From: Prevotella sp. P3-122 | GTDB taxonomy: Bacteria > Bacteroidota > Bacteroidia > Bacteroidales > Bacteroidaceae | Reading direction: 5' to 3' | Length of the DNA stretch: 64,000 bases | Assembly: GCF_002251365.1 (NCBI RefSeq) | Contig: NZ_NPJH01000030.1 | Coordinates: forward strand, 1 to 64,000 | Part shown: one piece after another, positions 39,247-48,818 of the stretch | How the letters are laid out: the number at the start of each line of letters is the position of its first letter | Numbering within the stretch: the first letter of the stretch is position 1 | Notes under the pieces: generated by a model | Told to the model about the DNA's origin: nothing | Databases searched by the model: none | The model's input: the letters and a program-made list of their open reading frames with translations, nothing else | Made by a program: the position numbers and the translations under genes

Positions 39247-40938
39247 CTATTTTTTTTCTGCCATAATTTCCCTGGCTCTTGCAAGTGCAAGGTCGATATG
39301 ACTGCAAATATTCTCTGTGCCAACAATGTCTTGGAAGCCTGCCTTGGTGAGCTGGGCATCTACTTTTTGAGTCACACCAGAGAGTACAATCTGTATGCCC
39401 TCTTTCTTGCTCATGAGGCAGAGGTTTGTAAGGTTGTGTATACCCGTAGAGTCAACGAAAGGTACCTTACGCATCCTTATAACCCTGACTTTTGGCCTGT
39501 CGCCGAATGTTGCCATTATTTCCTCGAAGCGGTTACCGGCACCGAAGAAATATGGGCCATTTATCTCGTACACCTCTACACCCTTGGGAATGGTGAGATG
39601 CTCGAGGTTGCCAAGCTCCAGACTGCTATATTCCTCATCAGGATTAATTTCGTCAGAGATAACCTTTACATCAGTAGTTTCGGACATACGTCGCATGAAG
39701 AGCAAACAAGCAATGATAAGTCCCACCTCTATGGCTACGGTGAGGTCGAAGATTATGGTCAAGAAGAATGTTATAAGCAAAACCGTTACGTCGCTCTTGG
39801 GGTTGTTCATAAGAGCGAGGAATGAACGCCATCCGGACATGCCATAGCTTACAACAACCAGAACACCGGCAAGACATGCCATTGGGATATATTTTGCCAA
39901 AGGCATGAGGAATAAAAATATGAGCAGTAATACGACGGCATGTACAATTCCTGCTATAGGTGTACGTCCACCATTGTTGATGTTGGTCATTGTTCGTGCA
40001 ATGGCGCCTGTTGCTGGAATACCGCCAAATATTGGTGAAGCAAGGTTGGCAACACCCTGTGCTACGAGCTCTGTGTTTGAATTATGGTGATCGCCTATGA
40101 CACCATCGGCAACAGCTGCAGAGAGCAAGCTCTCAATAGCTCCAAGAATGGCTATGGTAAGTGCAGGTGACACCAGGCTCTTAATGGTTTCCCATGTGAC
40201 ATGTGGCATGTCGGCTTGTGGAAGCGAGTTGCTTATGGAGAAACGGTCACCTATAGTCTCAATAGTGGTAACGCCAGCATATTGTTTGAGCAACAATGCC
40301 AGAACAGTCATAATGATGATGGCTACAAGTGAACCCGGAATCTTCTTGTTTATCTTCGGCATCAGCATGATGACAGCCACACTCGCAATACCAACGATGG
40401 AACTCCACAGATCAGCAGTCGAGAAGTTGGCGGCATAGCATTGCCATTTCTCAATAAAGTCAGACGGCAGATTGCTGATGCTCAGTCCAAACAGGTCCTT
40501 CACCTGTGTAGTGAAGATTGTTACGGCAATACCACTGGTAAAACCTACTACTATGGGGTATGGAATATACTTAATTATTGTACCGAGATGCAGTAATCCG
40601 AACAGTATCAGGAAGACCCCCGCCATAATCGTCGCTATGGTCAGTCCCTCAAGCCCATACTGCTGTATAATACCATAGATAATGATGATGAAAGCTCCCG
40701 TTGGGCCACCGATCTGGACCTTGCTTCCTCCTAATGCGGAGATTACAAATCCGGCAACAATAGCAGTAATAATACCCTTTTCTGGTGTTACTCCTGATGC
40801 TATACCGAAAGCAATGGCCAAAGGCAGGGCAACGATACCTACAATAATTCCCGCCATAACATCAGCTATGAATGTCTTGCGGTTGTACTTGCGCAGGCAA
40901 TGGAGCAAACGTGGTCTGAAATCAAATGTCTGTACCAT
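39247..40938 (-). CDS. SulP-family anion transporter with STAS domain
   Basis: This 563-residue transporter has the SulP membrane core (about 15-435, with ALPLAIAFGIASG near 36-48) and a C-terminal STAS domain (about 450-555, with VPFVDSTGIHNL). The family moves sulfate, bicarbonate or other anions coupled to H+ or Na+. The real substrate here cannot be told. Confidence 0.92.
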   Translation of the reverse strand: MVQTFDFRPRLLHCLRKYNRKTFIADVMAGIIVGIVALPLAIAFGIASGVTPEKGIITAIVAGFVISALGGSKVQIGGPTGAFIIIIYGIIQQYGLEGLTIATIMAGVFLILFGLLHLGTIIKYIPYPIVVGFTSGIAVTIFTTQVKDLFGLSISNLPSDFIEKWQCYAANFSTADLWSSIVGIASVAVIMLMPKINKKIPGSLVAIIIMTVLALLLKQYAGVTTIETIGDRFSISNSLPQADMPHVTWETIKSLVSPALTIAILGAIESLLSAAVADGVIGDHHNSNTELVAQGVANLASPIFGGIPATGAIARTMTNINNGGRTPIAGIVHAVVLLLIFLFLMPLAKYIPMACLAGVLVVVSYGMSGWRSFLALMNNPKSDVTVLLITFFLTIIFDLTVAIEVGLIIACLLFMRRMSETTDVKVISDEINPDEEYSSLELGNLEHLTIPKGVEVYEINGPYFFGAGNRFEEIMATFGDRPKVRVIRMRKVPFVDSTGIHNLTNLCLMSKKEGIQIVLSGVTQKVDAQLTKAGFQDIVGTENICSHIDLALARAREIMAEKK

Positions 40939-41017
40939 AAAGAAAGTCTGATTTTAACATTTATACCAAAAGATACGATTATGTATACTTGTGTTATTAT
41001 CTTTCTGAAAACCACTG

Positions 41018-41049
41018 CAAAGGTACAACCAATTATTTAAAAAACCAAA
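41018..41049 (-). promoter_or_regulatory. Promoter of the SulP gene
   Basis: On the minus strand TACCTTTG (41018-41025) has TTTG (41046-41049) 20 bp upstream, a good Bacteroidetes promoter. It lies about 80 bp before the SulP start. The rest of 40939-41216 shows no gene. Confidence 0.68.
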
Positions 41050-41216
41050 ATTACTTACCACTAAATGTTAATTCACTTTTGCTTTGTTGTATTTTCCTCT
41101 TCTCTTCCGTCTTTTACACATCCTTGATGTCTAATGGAACGTTATATCTGTCAGGTGGCATTTTTGGCATGTTTTTTGTATTTCGTATACATAATTAATT
41201 AATGGAGGGTAACAAT

Positions 41217-41885
41217 ATGGCATTTATAGATTATTACAAGATTTTGGGTGTTGACCGAAATATACCTCAAAGCGAGGTAAGAGCGGCATATAGGAAACGT
41301 GCTAAGCAGTTTCATCCCGACCTTCACCCCGACGACCCGAAGGCGAAAGCCAAGTTTCAGGCATTGAGCGAGGCTTACGATGTTATCGGAGATCCGGAGA
41401 AGAGGAAGAAATATGACCAGTATGGCGAGCAGTGGAAACAAGCCGACGCATACGGTGGCGGTTTCTCAGGCGGCGGTTTTGGCGGTTTCTCTGGTGGCGG
41501 CTCACCGTTTGAAGGTTTCGACTTCTCATCGTTCGGCTCTGGAAATGGTGGCTTTTCAAGTTTCTTCCAGAACCTTTTCGGCGGTGGCGCACGGACATCC
41601 AGCAGGCGCGGCACGCCCCATAGTGGGGAGATGAGCGCCAGTGTGACCATCGACCTGTACTGTGCCCTGCTTGGCGGCGAGGTGATAATACAGCTTAGCA
41701 ACGGCTCAAAGATAAAGTTGAAGGTGAAACCCGGTACCCAGCCAGGGACGAAAGTCAGAATTAGGGGCAAGGGCTACGACCGTGGCGACGGCACCATGGG
41801 CGACCTGATTATCACTTACAATGTCCGTCTGCCAGAGAATCTGACAGAACGGCAGAAGGAACTGCTCAGGGAAATGAGAGGGTGA
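41217..41885 (+). CDS. CbpA-like DnaJ-family co-chaperone
   Basis: This 222-residue J-domain protein starts MAFIDYYKILGV and has the HPD motif that stimulates DnaK (FHPDLHPDD), a Gly/Phe-rich linker and one C-terminal substrate-binding domain (about 140-210). It lacks the zinc fingers of DnaJ, so it is of the CbpA type. An ATG at 41202 exists five codons earlier, but GGAGG at 41204-41208 is well placed for the 41217 start, an unusual clear Shine-Dalgarno here. Confidence 0.9.
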   Translation: MAFIDYYKILGVDRNIPQSEVRAAYRKRAKQFHPDLHPDDPKAKAKFQALSEAYDVIGDPEKRKKYDQYGEQWKQADAYGGGFSGGGFGGFSGGGSPFEGFDFSSFGSGNGGFSSFFQNLFGGGARTSSRRGTPHSGEMSASVTIDLYCALLGGEVIIQLSNGSKIKLKVKPGTQPGTKVRIRGKGYDRGDGTMGDLIITYNVRLPENLTERQKELLREMRG

Positions 41886-41891
41886 GATACC

Positions 41892-42770
41892 TTAGGGTAA
41901 TACGCCCTGATTCTTTCTTATGATTCTTATTCCTGTTTGCATCCGTTGACCAGCCATATATGTACGCAGCAGCTTGGGCTCAAGGACTACTTTCCCATGC
42001 AGCCTCGAGGCATTGAGCAGATGAAGGCCGTCATCGAGCCACACGGCGATACCTATATGGCTGGTGTCAAGTCCCTTGCGTGAAGTTAGAATGGCAATGA
42101 TGTCACCATCGTGGATGGTGTTTCTGAACAAGCGATTGTTGGCTATTGATGACTTCGGGATATAGCGATAGCGACGCTTGCTGATGTTTCGCTCGTTGCG
42201 TGCAATCTGCCTTATAAAATCTCTGTTTCCCTTGAGCATGGGATATTGCGAGGTGTTAGTTGTCATATAGTTGACGTTTACTGTCTGCACGGCCGTGAAT
42301 GGCGGATTTGGACCTTGTACCTCGTGTACGAACCCTTGGGCTGTATTATCTTCAATCCACTCTGTAAAGTAATGGAGGCGGTCGGGATAGGTGACATGTC
42401 CCTTTCGGTAGCGGATATTGCGCAGGTATCGGCAGAAGTCACAGAAGTCAGTCTTGCCGTTCTCTGTGCATAATGTCAGGGCAAGCACATTCTCCACGAA
42501 AGTAGTGCAGTCGAGTTCGCGCAGGTTGATGACCAAACGTTCTGTATTGTTACGCTCAAGGGTCTTGGCGACATATGGTGTGCCACATAGTTTTTTTCCG
42601 AAGAAAACCATAAGGTTGGTTTGCTTGGGTTGAGAGGCTCCCTCTACAAGCAGCTTCTCTACGAGTATTGAGTCTTCAGCCTGATACTGCGGACGCTGGG
42701 CTGTGGCTACAGCCGTGGCTGCCAGCATGGTTGCCGTGACGGCAAGCCTAAGGAGGAATGTTGTTGTCAT
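41892..42770 (-). CDS. DUF1460 NlpC/P60-like amidase
   Basis: This 292-residue protein has a signal peptide (TAVATAQ end) and the DUF1460 fold with LRELDCTTFVENVLAL containing the likely catalytic Cys, GHVTYPDRLHY and DTSHIGIAV. DUF1460 proteins are N-acetylmuramoyl-alanine amidase or peptidase-like cell-wall enzymes. Its start overlaps the end of the upstream DUF4421 gene by 4 bp, so they are coupled. Confidence 0.85.
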   Translation of the reverse strand: MTTTFLLRLAVTATMLAATAVATAQRPQYQAEDSILVEKLLVEGASQPKQTNLMVFFGKKLCGTPYVAKTLERNNTERLVINLRELDCTTFVENVLALTLCTENGKTDFCDFCRYLRNIRYRKGHVTYPDRLHYFTEWIEDNTAQGFVHEVQGPNPPFTAVQTVNVNYMTTNTSQYPMLKGNRDFIRQIARNERNISKRRYRYIPKSSIANNRLFRNTIHDGDIIAILTSRKGLDTSHIGIAVWLDDGLHLLNASRLHGKVVLEPKLLRTYMAGQRMQTGIRIIRKNQGVLP

Positions 42771-43879
42771 CTGTTTCCGAAATTTACACCCACATATAGG
42801 TTAACGCAACCAAAGACGGTGTTGGAACGGAACTGGCTTTTGCGGTAGTTGTATGTATGGAATATGGCGCTTGCGCCTGCGTACCACCTCATGTTGTTCC
42901 AAACTATGCCTATGCGGCTCACACCATCTATATTGAAATTCTTGAAATCAAAATCTTTCAGGAACACACCGTTATTGTCGACCTCACCGATGGTGTGCTT
43001 GTAGCTGACGCCCAGTGACAGCGATGCGTCGAACAGCCAGTTGTGAGCAAACACCCAGTTGTAGGCATAGCCGCCAGAGACGGAGTAGTCTGTGAACGCT
43101 ACCTTGCCGAACCTCATGGTGCTGTCGAGCTTTGTTGCCGCCACTTCGTCGCCCAGCTTGTAGGCTACCACGTCTTGCAGCTTGTTCCAGTCAATGTCTA
43201 TGCTATGCTTGGTATAGCCGATGCCAACGAGAGGGCTGCCGGCCGACCGACGTTGTATGGTGCTTTGGCTATATGCGGCTGGATAGGAGAATTTCTTGTG
43301 GTTGAAGATGTAATAAAGGTTGAAACCCTTGATGCTGGCCTTGAAGCCGTTGAAGTTGGCGTTGCGTATTGGTCGGGTGTCGACATTCTGCCCTAACGAC
43401 ATGCGCATGATTTTATAGTTGTCTCCCGTCTTGCGGTAGAAGAGGTCTATGCCAATCTGGTTGCTGTACAGGCTGATGTCGAGGTCTTGCCTGTTATCAT
43501 CGCCGCTGAGATGGGCAAGGTCAATGGTGTAACCAAGGAAAATCCATCTCCATCCGATGTATGGTCCGAGCTTATATGACGGTTCTGGCGAGAAGGTGAT
43601 GGTGTTGCCGCTCTTGCTTGTAAGCTGGTACATCTCGTAGGTATAGGTGTTTTGCAGCATGAAGGTGTAGTTGTACTTCTGCGGTTCTATGTAGTTGGTG
43701 TCCACGCGCGAAAAATCCTTTACTTTCTCATATAGCCTGTTAAGAAACTTGTTTTTCAGCTGATGCCTGCTTTGATGTGGCGTTTCCATAGCGCAGGTAT
43801 CGCCTTCTGCTATCTCCTGAGAGCATAGCGGAAGGTGAATGAGCAGAAGAAATGATAGTACAGTCACTATTCTCGGCAT
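42767..43879 (-). CDS. DUF4421 outer-membrane protein
   Basis: The frame is open from 43996, but ATG 43879 begins a signal peptide (MPRIVTVLSFLLLIHLPLCSQ) and gives 370 residues. The body has many alternating hydrophobic/polar strands with aromatic ends (for example YIGWRWIFLGYTIDL and ending LYVGVNFGNR), which fits an outer-membrane beta barrel. The function of DUF4421 is not known. Confidence 0.8.
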   Translation of the reverse strand: MPRIVTVLSFLLLIHLPLCSQEIAEGDTCAMETPHQSRHQLKNKFLNRLYEKVKDFSRVDTNYIEPQKYNYTFMLQNTYTYEMYQLTSKSGNTITFSPEPSYKLGPYIGWRWIFLGYTIDLAHLSGDDNRQDLDISLYSNQIGIDLFYRKTGDNYKIMRMSLGQNVDTRPIRNANFNGFKASIKGFNLYYIFNHKKFSYPAAYSQSTIQRRSAGSPLVGIGYTKHSIDIDWNKLQDVVAYKLGDEVAATKLDSTMRFGKVAFTDYSVSGGYAYNWVFAHNWLFDASLSLGVSYKHTIGEVDNNGVFLKDFDFKNFNIDGVSRIGIVWNNMRWYAGASAIFHTYNYRKSQFRSNTVFGCVNLYVGVNFGNR

Positions 43880-43928
43880 GGCAGCTGGTGTTTGTTTTGT
43901 ATGTAGGAAATGGCGTGTTGTGAGGGTG

Positions 43929-44912
43929 TTAGTATTTCCCCAGTATGCGGTCCATAGCCCAGTTGACCGGCGTGGCGCTGACGCTTGTACACTCACAGAT
44001 GGACAACCCCTGGAGGTGCCTTGTGACCTCTGTGATAATAGGCAACTGGACGTATGGCGGGTTGGGCACCGTTATTAACTCCTCGCCTTCGCTCGTCACC
44101 ACCCTTATGGGATCGTAAGTGAAAACGGAGAACGACATCATACCTTTCTCGCCGATAATCTCTATGCTGTCCTCCCGTGCGCTCTCATGGCCTACGAAGC
44201 ACCAACTGCCGGAACCGGGCAGTCCGTTCTGGAACATGAATACCGCGGAGATGGTGTCCTCGGCATTATACAGATGGGCACGGTTGGCGCAATAGCCATG
44301 CGCACGGGTGATTACTCCGAATATCTCCTGAAGGATGTCCAGCTGATGAGGCGCAAGGTCATAGAAGTAGCCGCCTCCGGCAATGTCGGGCTGCAGGCGC
44401 CATGGCAGCTGTTCCGGTGCGGAATAGTCAAGGTCGCGGGGAGGAACGGAGAACCTTATCTGCACGTTGATTATTTTTCCCAATGTTCCCTCGTCGACAA
44501 TCTGTTTGGCTTTCTTGAAATATGGCAGGTAGCGGCGGTAGTAAGCCACAAAGCACGGTACGCCCGTCTGCTCTGATATGCGGTTTATGCGCACACAGTC
44601 CTCATAGCTTGACGCCAACGGCTTCTCCACATACACCGGCTTGCCCGCCCGCATGGCCATGATGGCATACGTGGCATGGCTGGATGGCGGTGTGGCTATG
44701 TATATGGCATTGACATCAGGGTCGTCGACTACCGACTGAGGGTCGGTGTACCATTTTCTGATATGGTTTCGCTCGGCGTAGGAGCGTGCTTTCTGTTCGG
44801 AGCGGCTCATGACGGCTACCACCTGCGAACCCTCAATGGTTGAGAATGCAGGACCGGACTTCTTCTCCGTCACCTCGCCACAGCCGATAAATCCCCATTT
44901 AATCTCTTTCAT
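43929..44912 (-). CDS. Gfo/Idh/MocA-family oxidoreductase
   Basis: This 327-residue enzyme has the Rossmann start WGFIGCGEVTEKKSGPAF (about 6-23), the YVEKPLASSYEDC motif with the catalytic Lys (about 93-105), and GGYFYDLAPHQLDIL near the active-site His (about 186-200). It is a NAD(P)-dependent sugar dehydrogenase by family. It differs clearly from the family member at 33813-34844. Confidence 0.88.
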   Translation of the reverse strand: MKEIKWGFIGCGEVTEKKSGPAFSTIEGSQVVAVMSRSEQKARSYAERNHIRKWYTDPQSVVDDPDVNAIYIATPPSSHATYAIMAMRAGKPVYVEKPLASSYEDCVRINRISEQTGVPCFVAYYRRYLPYFKKAKQIVDEGTLGKIINVQIRFSVPPRDLDYSAPEQLPWRLQPDIAGGGYFYDLAPHQLDILQEIFGVITRAHGYCANRAHLYNAEDTISAVFMFQNGLPGSGSWCFVGHESAREDSIEIIGEKGMMSFSVFTYDPIRVVTSEGEELITVPNPPYVQLPIITEVTRHLQGLSICECTSVSATPVNWAMDRILGKY

Positions 44913-44931
44913 TCCAATGATGTTTTGCCTA

Positions 44932-44939
44932 CAAAATTA
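44932..44939 (-). promoter_or_regulatory. Promoter -7 box for Gfo/Idh/MocA gene
   Basis: On the minus strand this reads TAATTTTG, 20 bp before the start at 44912. The -33 element is weak. Confidence 0.5.
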
Positions 44940-44981
44940 CAAAAAACAATAGACTTTATCTCTAAAATCTCAAGATTTTAT

Positions 44982-44989
44982 TAACTTTG
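44982..44989 (+). promoter_or_regulatory. Promoter -7 box for engB
   Basis: TAACTTTG matches TAnnTTTG, 23 bp before the engB ATG at 45012. It is back to back with the minus-strand box at 44932. Confidence 0.55.
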
Positions 44990-45011
44990 CACAAAATATC
45001 CGATTATAATC

Positions 45012-45608
45012 ATGGAAATCAAAAAGTCAGAATACTCCATCTCCGCACCCAACGTAGGGCTTTGCCCAAACGACACCAAGCCGGAGTTTGCGTTCATCGG
45101 AAGGTCTAACGTGGGCAAGTCGAGCCTCATAAACATGTTGTGCAGGCACAAGGGACTTGCAAAGACTTCCGCCACACCTGGAAAGACTCTTCTCATCAAC
45201 CACTTTATCATAAACAACGAATGGTATCTTGTCGACCTGCCGGGATATGGCTTCGCAAAACGCTCGAAGTCGGTACAGCAGAAGATACAGCAGATGATTA
45301 CGGGATATATACTGCAGCGAGAGCAGCTTGTCAACCTGTTCGTACTTATTGACATCAGGCACGACCCGCAGGCCATTGACCGGGAGTTCGTGGACTGGTT
45401 AGGTGCGAGCGGCGTTCCTTTCTCAATAGTCTTCACCAAGGCCGACAAGCTCAGCGTTGGCAAGGCAAGGGCGAATGCGGAGAAATGGATGAACGCCCTG
45501 AAGGACACCTGGGAGACGTTGCCGCCATACTTTATCACATCAAGTGAGAAAGGCACCGGAAGGGATGAGGTTCTGGACTATATCGGGACAATAATGAAAA
45601 CCCTATAA
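45012..45608 (+). CDS. engB: Ribosome-assembly GTPase EngB/YsxC
   Basis: The 198-residue GTPase has G1 GRSNVGKSS (about 32-40), switch motifs, G3 VDLPGYG, G4 TKAD and G5-like SSEKGTG. EngB helps large-subunit assembly in most bacteria. It lies 2 bp before the ABC-F gene. Confidence 0.93.
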   Translation: MEIKKSEYSISAPNVGLCPNDTKPEFAFIGRSNVGKSSLINMLCRHKGLAKTSATPGKTLLINHFIINNEWYLVDLPGYGFAKRSKSVQQKIQQMITGYILQREQLVNLFVLIDIRHDPQAIDREFVDWLGASGVPFSIVFTKADKLSVGKARANAEKWMNALKDTWETLPPYFITSSEKGTGRDEVLDYIGTIMKTL

Positions 45609-45610
45609 CC

Positions 45611-47407
45611 ATGGCTCTACAGACACCATACCTCGACGTACAGCATCTGACAAAGAGCTTCGGAGCGCATCTGCTCTTCAGGGATATATCGTTCTCCATA
45701 GCGGCAGGACAGAAGATAGGACTCGTTGCCAAGAATGGTACGGGCAAGTCTACCCTGCTGTCGGTGATTACTGGTAAAGAGGGCTACGACTCGGGCGAGA
45801 TCATCTACCGCAACGACCTTCGCACGGGATACCTGGAGCAGTCGCCGTTGTTTGACGAAAACGAGTCCGTGCTCGATGCCTGCTTCAACCATCATGGCGA
45901 CCCGGAACGGGTGCTTAAGGCGAAGCAGATACTTACGCAGCTGCACATCAGCAACCTTGAGCAGCCCATGGGACAACTGTCGGGAGGACAGCAGAAAAGG
46001 GTGGCGTTGGCAAATGTGCTTATCACCGACCCCGACCTACTGATATTGGATGAGCCTACCAACCATCTCGACCTCGAAATGATAGAATGGCTGGAGGGCT
46101 ACCTGAACAGGGGCAACAAAACGCTGCTTATGGTCACCCACGACCGCTTCTTCCTCGACCGCGTGTGCAACATCATCCTGGAACTTGACGACAACACGAT
46201 ATACACCTACCGCGGCAACTACAGCTACTATCTGGAAAAACGCCAGCAGAGAATAGACAACAAGAGGGCCGAGATAGCCAGGGCCAACAACCTCTACAGG
46301 ACTGAGCTTGAATGGATGAGGCGCATGCCGCAGGCCAGGGGGCACAAGGCACGCTATCGTGAGGAGGCTTTCTACGACCTTGAGCGAATAGCTAAACAAC
46401 GAATAGAGGAACGGCAGCTGAGGCTGAAATCGAGAAACGTGTATATAGGCTCGAAGATTTTTGAGTGCCAGTATGTGTCGAAGGCTTTCCATGACAGCGA
46501 GAAGGAGACCGTAATACTGAAGGATTTCTATTACAACTTCGCGAGGTTTGAGAAGATGGGCGTTGTCGGCAACAACGGCACTGGCAAGTCAACGTTCATA
46601 AAAATGCTGCTCGGCATCGTACAGCCCGACAGCGGACGCTTCGACATCGGCGATACCGTGCGTTTCGGCTATTTCTCGCAGGAAGGACTGAAATTCAACG
46701 AGCAGCAGAAGGTCATTGATATCATCAAGGACATTGCGGAATACATCGACCTCGGTGGAGGCAGGCACATGACGGCCTCGCAGTTCCTGCAATACTTCAT
46801 GTTCACGGCACAGCAGCAGCAGAACTACGTCTACAAGCTCAGCGGAGGTGAGAAGCGCAAGCTGTACCTTTGTACGGTGCTGATGCGTAATCCCAACTTC
46901 CTGGTACTTGACGAGCCTACCAACGACCTTGACATTCAGACACTGCAAGTGCTGGAGGAATATCTTCAGGACTTCCCCGGCTGTGTCATCGTAGTAAGCC
47001 ACGACAGATACTTCATGGATAAGGTTGTGGACCATCTGCTGGTATTCCGGGGCAGTGGTGACATAAAGGATTTCCCCGGCAACTACACCCAATTCCGGGA
47101 ATGGCAGAAACTGCAGAGCGAGAACGAACAGACGGCCAAGCCTGAGGTGACAGAGGTGAACAAGGACCGAAACCGAACCAGGAATCAGGAGAAGAAGAAA
47201 CTCTCGTTCAAGGAGAAACAGGAGTATGAAAGACTGGAAAAGGAAATAAGCCAGCTGGAGGCCGAGCAGCAGGAAATAGAGCAAAAGCTGTGTTCTGGAG
47301 AGTTGCCCATAGACAAGATTACGGAATACAGCATCAGACTGCCTATTCTCAAGGACGAGCTCGACGAGAAGTCCATGAGATGGCTCGAGCTGTCGGAAAT
47401 GGCATGA
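45611..47407 (+). CDS. ABC-F family ATPase
   Basis: This 598-residue protein has two ABC domains without membrane parts: Walker A KNGTGKST (about 40-47) and NNGTGKST (about 318-325), signature LSGGQQKRVALA and LSGGEKRKLYL, Walker B ILDEPTNHLD and VLDEPTNDLD, and a C-terminal charged coiled coil (about 515-598). ABC-F proteins work on ribosomes as translation or antibiotic-resistance factors. This looks like the housekeeping Uup-type rather than a specific resistance gene. Confidence 0.9.
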   Translation: MALQTPYLDVQHLTKSFGAHLLFRDISFSIAAGQKIGLVAKNGTGKSTLLSVITGKEGYDSGEIIYRNDLRTGYLEQSPLFDENESVLDACFNHHGDPERVLKAKQILTQLHISNLEQPMGQLSGGQQKRVALANVLITDPDLLILDEPTNHLDLEMIEWLEGYLNRGNKTLLMVTHDRFFLDRVCNIILELDDNTIYTYRGNYSYYLEKRQQRIDNKRAEIARANNLYRTELEWMRRMPQARGHKARYREEAFYDLERIAKQRIEERQLRLKSRNVYIGSKIFECQYVSKAFHDSEKETVILKDFYYNFARFEKMGVVGNNGTGKSTFIKMLLGIVQPDSGRFDIGDTVRFGYFSQEGLKFNEQQKVIDIIKDIAEYIDLGGGRHMTASQFLQYFMFTAQQQQNYVYKLSGGEKRKLYLCTVLMRNPNFLVLDEPTNDLDIQTLQVLEEYLQDFPGCVIVVSHDRYFMDKVVDHLLVFRGSGDIKDFPGNYTQFREWQKLQSENEQTAKPEVTEVNKDRNRTRNQEKKKLSFKEKQEYERLEKEISQLEAEQQEIEQKLCSGELPIDKITEYSIRLPILKDELDEKSMRWLELSEMA

Positions 47408-47456
47408 GGGGTGTAAGGGACATATATTTAAACCGAAACATAACACACAGAAGAAT

Positions 47457-48758
47457 ATGAAAACAAACATTATTCCAGTCCTGCTGCTTACGGGCTATCT
47501 CGGTAGTGGCAAGACTACATTGTTGAACAGGATACTCAGCAACAGACGGGGCATAAAGTTCGCAGTCATAGTTAACGACATCGGCGAGGTGAACATCGAC
47601 GCAGACCTCATACAGAAAGGCGGCATCGTTGACCAGAAAGACGACAGCCTTGTGGCATTGCAGAACGGCTGTATATGCTGTACGCTGAAAATGGACCTTG
47701 TAGGCCAGCTGCGGGATATAACAGAGATGGAGCGTTTCGACTATATCGTCATTGAGGCCAGCGGCATCTGCGAGCCGGCACCCATCGCACAGACTATATG
47801 CTCCTACCCTACCATGGGGCCAGAGTTTATACGCAAGGGCATAGCAAGGCTCGACTGCATAGCAACAGTTGTCGACGCCATGAGAATGAGAGACGAGTTT
47901 GGCAACGGCAACAGCCTCATGAGAGGAAACTTGGAGGAGGACGACATCGAGAACCTGCTCATACAGCAAATAGAATTCTGCAACATCATATTGCTCAACA
48001 AGGCCGATGAGGTGACAAGCGAGGAGCTTGGAAAAATCAGGCAAATTATCCGTGCCCTGCAGCCAAAAGCCGAAATCATTGAATGCAACTATGGTGATGT
48101 AGACCTCGACAGAATTATCAATACCGGGATGTTTGACTTCGACTCCGTTGCCACCTCAGCCACATGGATAAAGGAAATAGAAGGACATCACGAGGAGGAT
48201 GAGGACGATGAGGACGATGAGGAGCATGATCACGACCATCATCATGAGGACGAGCATCATCATCATGACCATCATCATGAGCATGAGCATGAACATGAGG
48301 ACGACCATGAGCATGAGGATGAGCATGAGCATCACGAGCATGGACACCATCATCATCACCATCACCACGACGAGGGAGGTGAAGTTGAGGAATACGGCAT
48401 AGGAACTTTTGTCTACTATCGTCGTCCGGCATTCAGCCTATCAATGTTTGACGATTTCGTTGCCCGTCTGTGGCCGCATAATATAATAAGGTGTAAGGGC
48501 ATCTGTTACTTTGCGGAAGAGCCCGACAACTGCTATCTCTTCGAGCAGGCAGGACGCCAGGTGTCTCTTGCCAATGCAGGCCAATGGTATGCCACGATGC
48601 CTGCCGACGAATTGGCTGAGCTTAAGGAACGCGAGCCAGGACTGCGCCGTGACTGGGACGACAAGTATGGCGACCGCATGCAGAAACTGGTTTTCATCGG
48701 ACAGAAGCTCGACAAGAAGGCTATAGCAAAAATGCTTGACGACTGTCTGGCAGAATAA
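47457..48758 (+). CDS. COG0523 (CobW-type) GTPase with His-rich metal-binding insert
   Basis: This 433-residue G3E GTPase has Walker A LTGYLGSGKTTLLN (about 11-24), the metal-relay motif GCICCTL (about 71-77), EASGICEP and a C-terminal CobW_C domain. Between the domains lies an insert of roughly 65 residues (about 243-307) with about 30 His mixed with Asp and Glu and ending in eight His. COG0523 proteins insert or move metals (Zn, Co or Ni); the insert suggests large metal storage or buffering. A Fur-family gene lies 4 kb away, but no Zur site is visible. Confidence 0.92.
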   Translation: MKTNIIPVLLLTGYLGSGKTTLLNRILSNRRGIKFAVIVNDIGEVNIDADLIQKGGIVDQKDDSLVALQNGCICCTLKMDLVGQLRDITEMERFDYIVIEASGICEPAPIAQTICSYPTMGPEFIRKGIARLDCIATVVDAMRMRDEFGNGNSLMRGNLEEDDIENLLIQQIEFCNIILLNKADEVTSEELGKIRQIIRALQPKAEIIECNYGDVDLDRIINTGMFDFDSVATSATWIKEIEGHHEEDEDDEDDEEHDHDHHHEDEHHHHDHHHEHEHEHEDDHEHEDEHEHHEHGHHHHHHHHDEGGEVEEYGIGTFVYYRRPAFSLSMFDDFVARLWPHNIIRCKGICYFAEEPDNCYLFEQAGRQVSLANAGQWYATMPADELAELKEREPGLRRDWDDKYGDRMQKLVFIGQKLDKKAIAKMLDDCLAE

Positions 48759-48780
48759 GTTTTAGTTTTATACTTCAGAA

Positions 48781-48818
48781 TAATAAAGGAGGGACGCTAT
48801 CCCTCCTTTATTATTTTT
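48781..48818. terminator. Bidirectional terminator overlapping a stop codon
   Basis: TAATAAAGGAGGGA at 48781-48794 pairs perfectly over 14 bp with 48800-48813, followed by TTTTT. It lies 22 bp after the COG0523 gene. The convergent gene's stop codon is at 48797-48799, in the hairpin loop, so its last codons are encoded by the terminator arm. Confidence 0.85.
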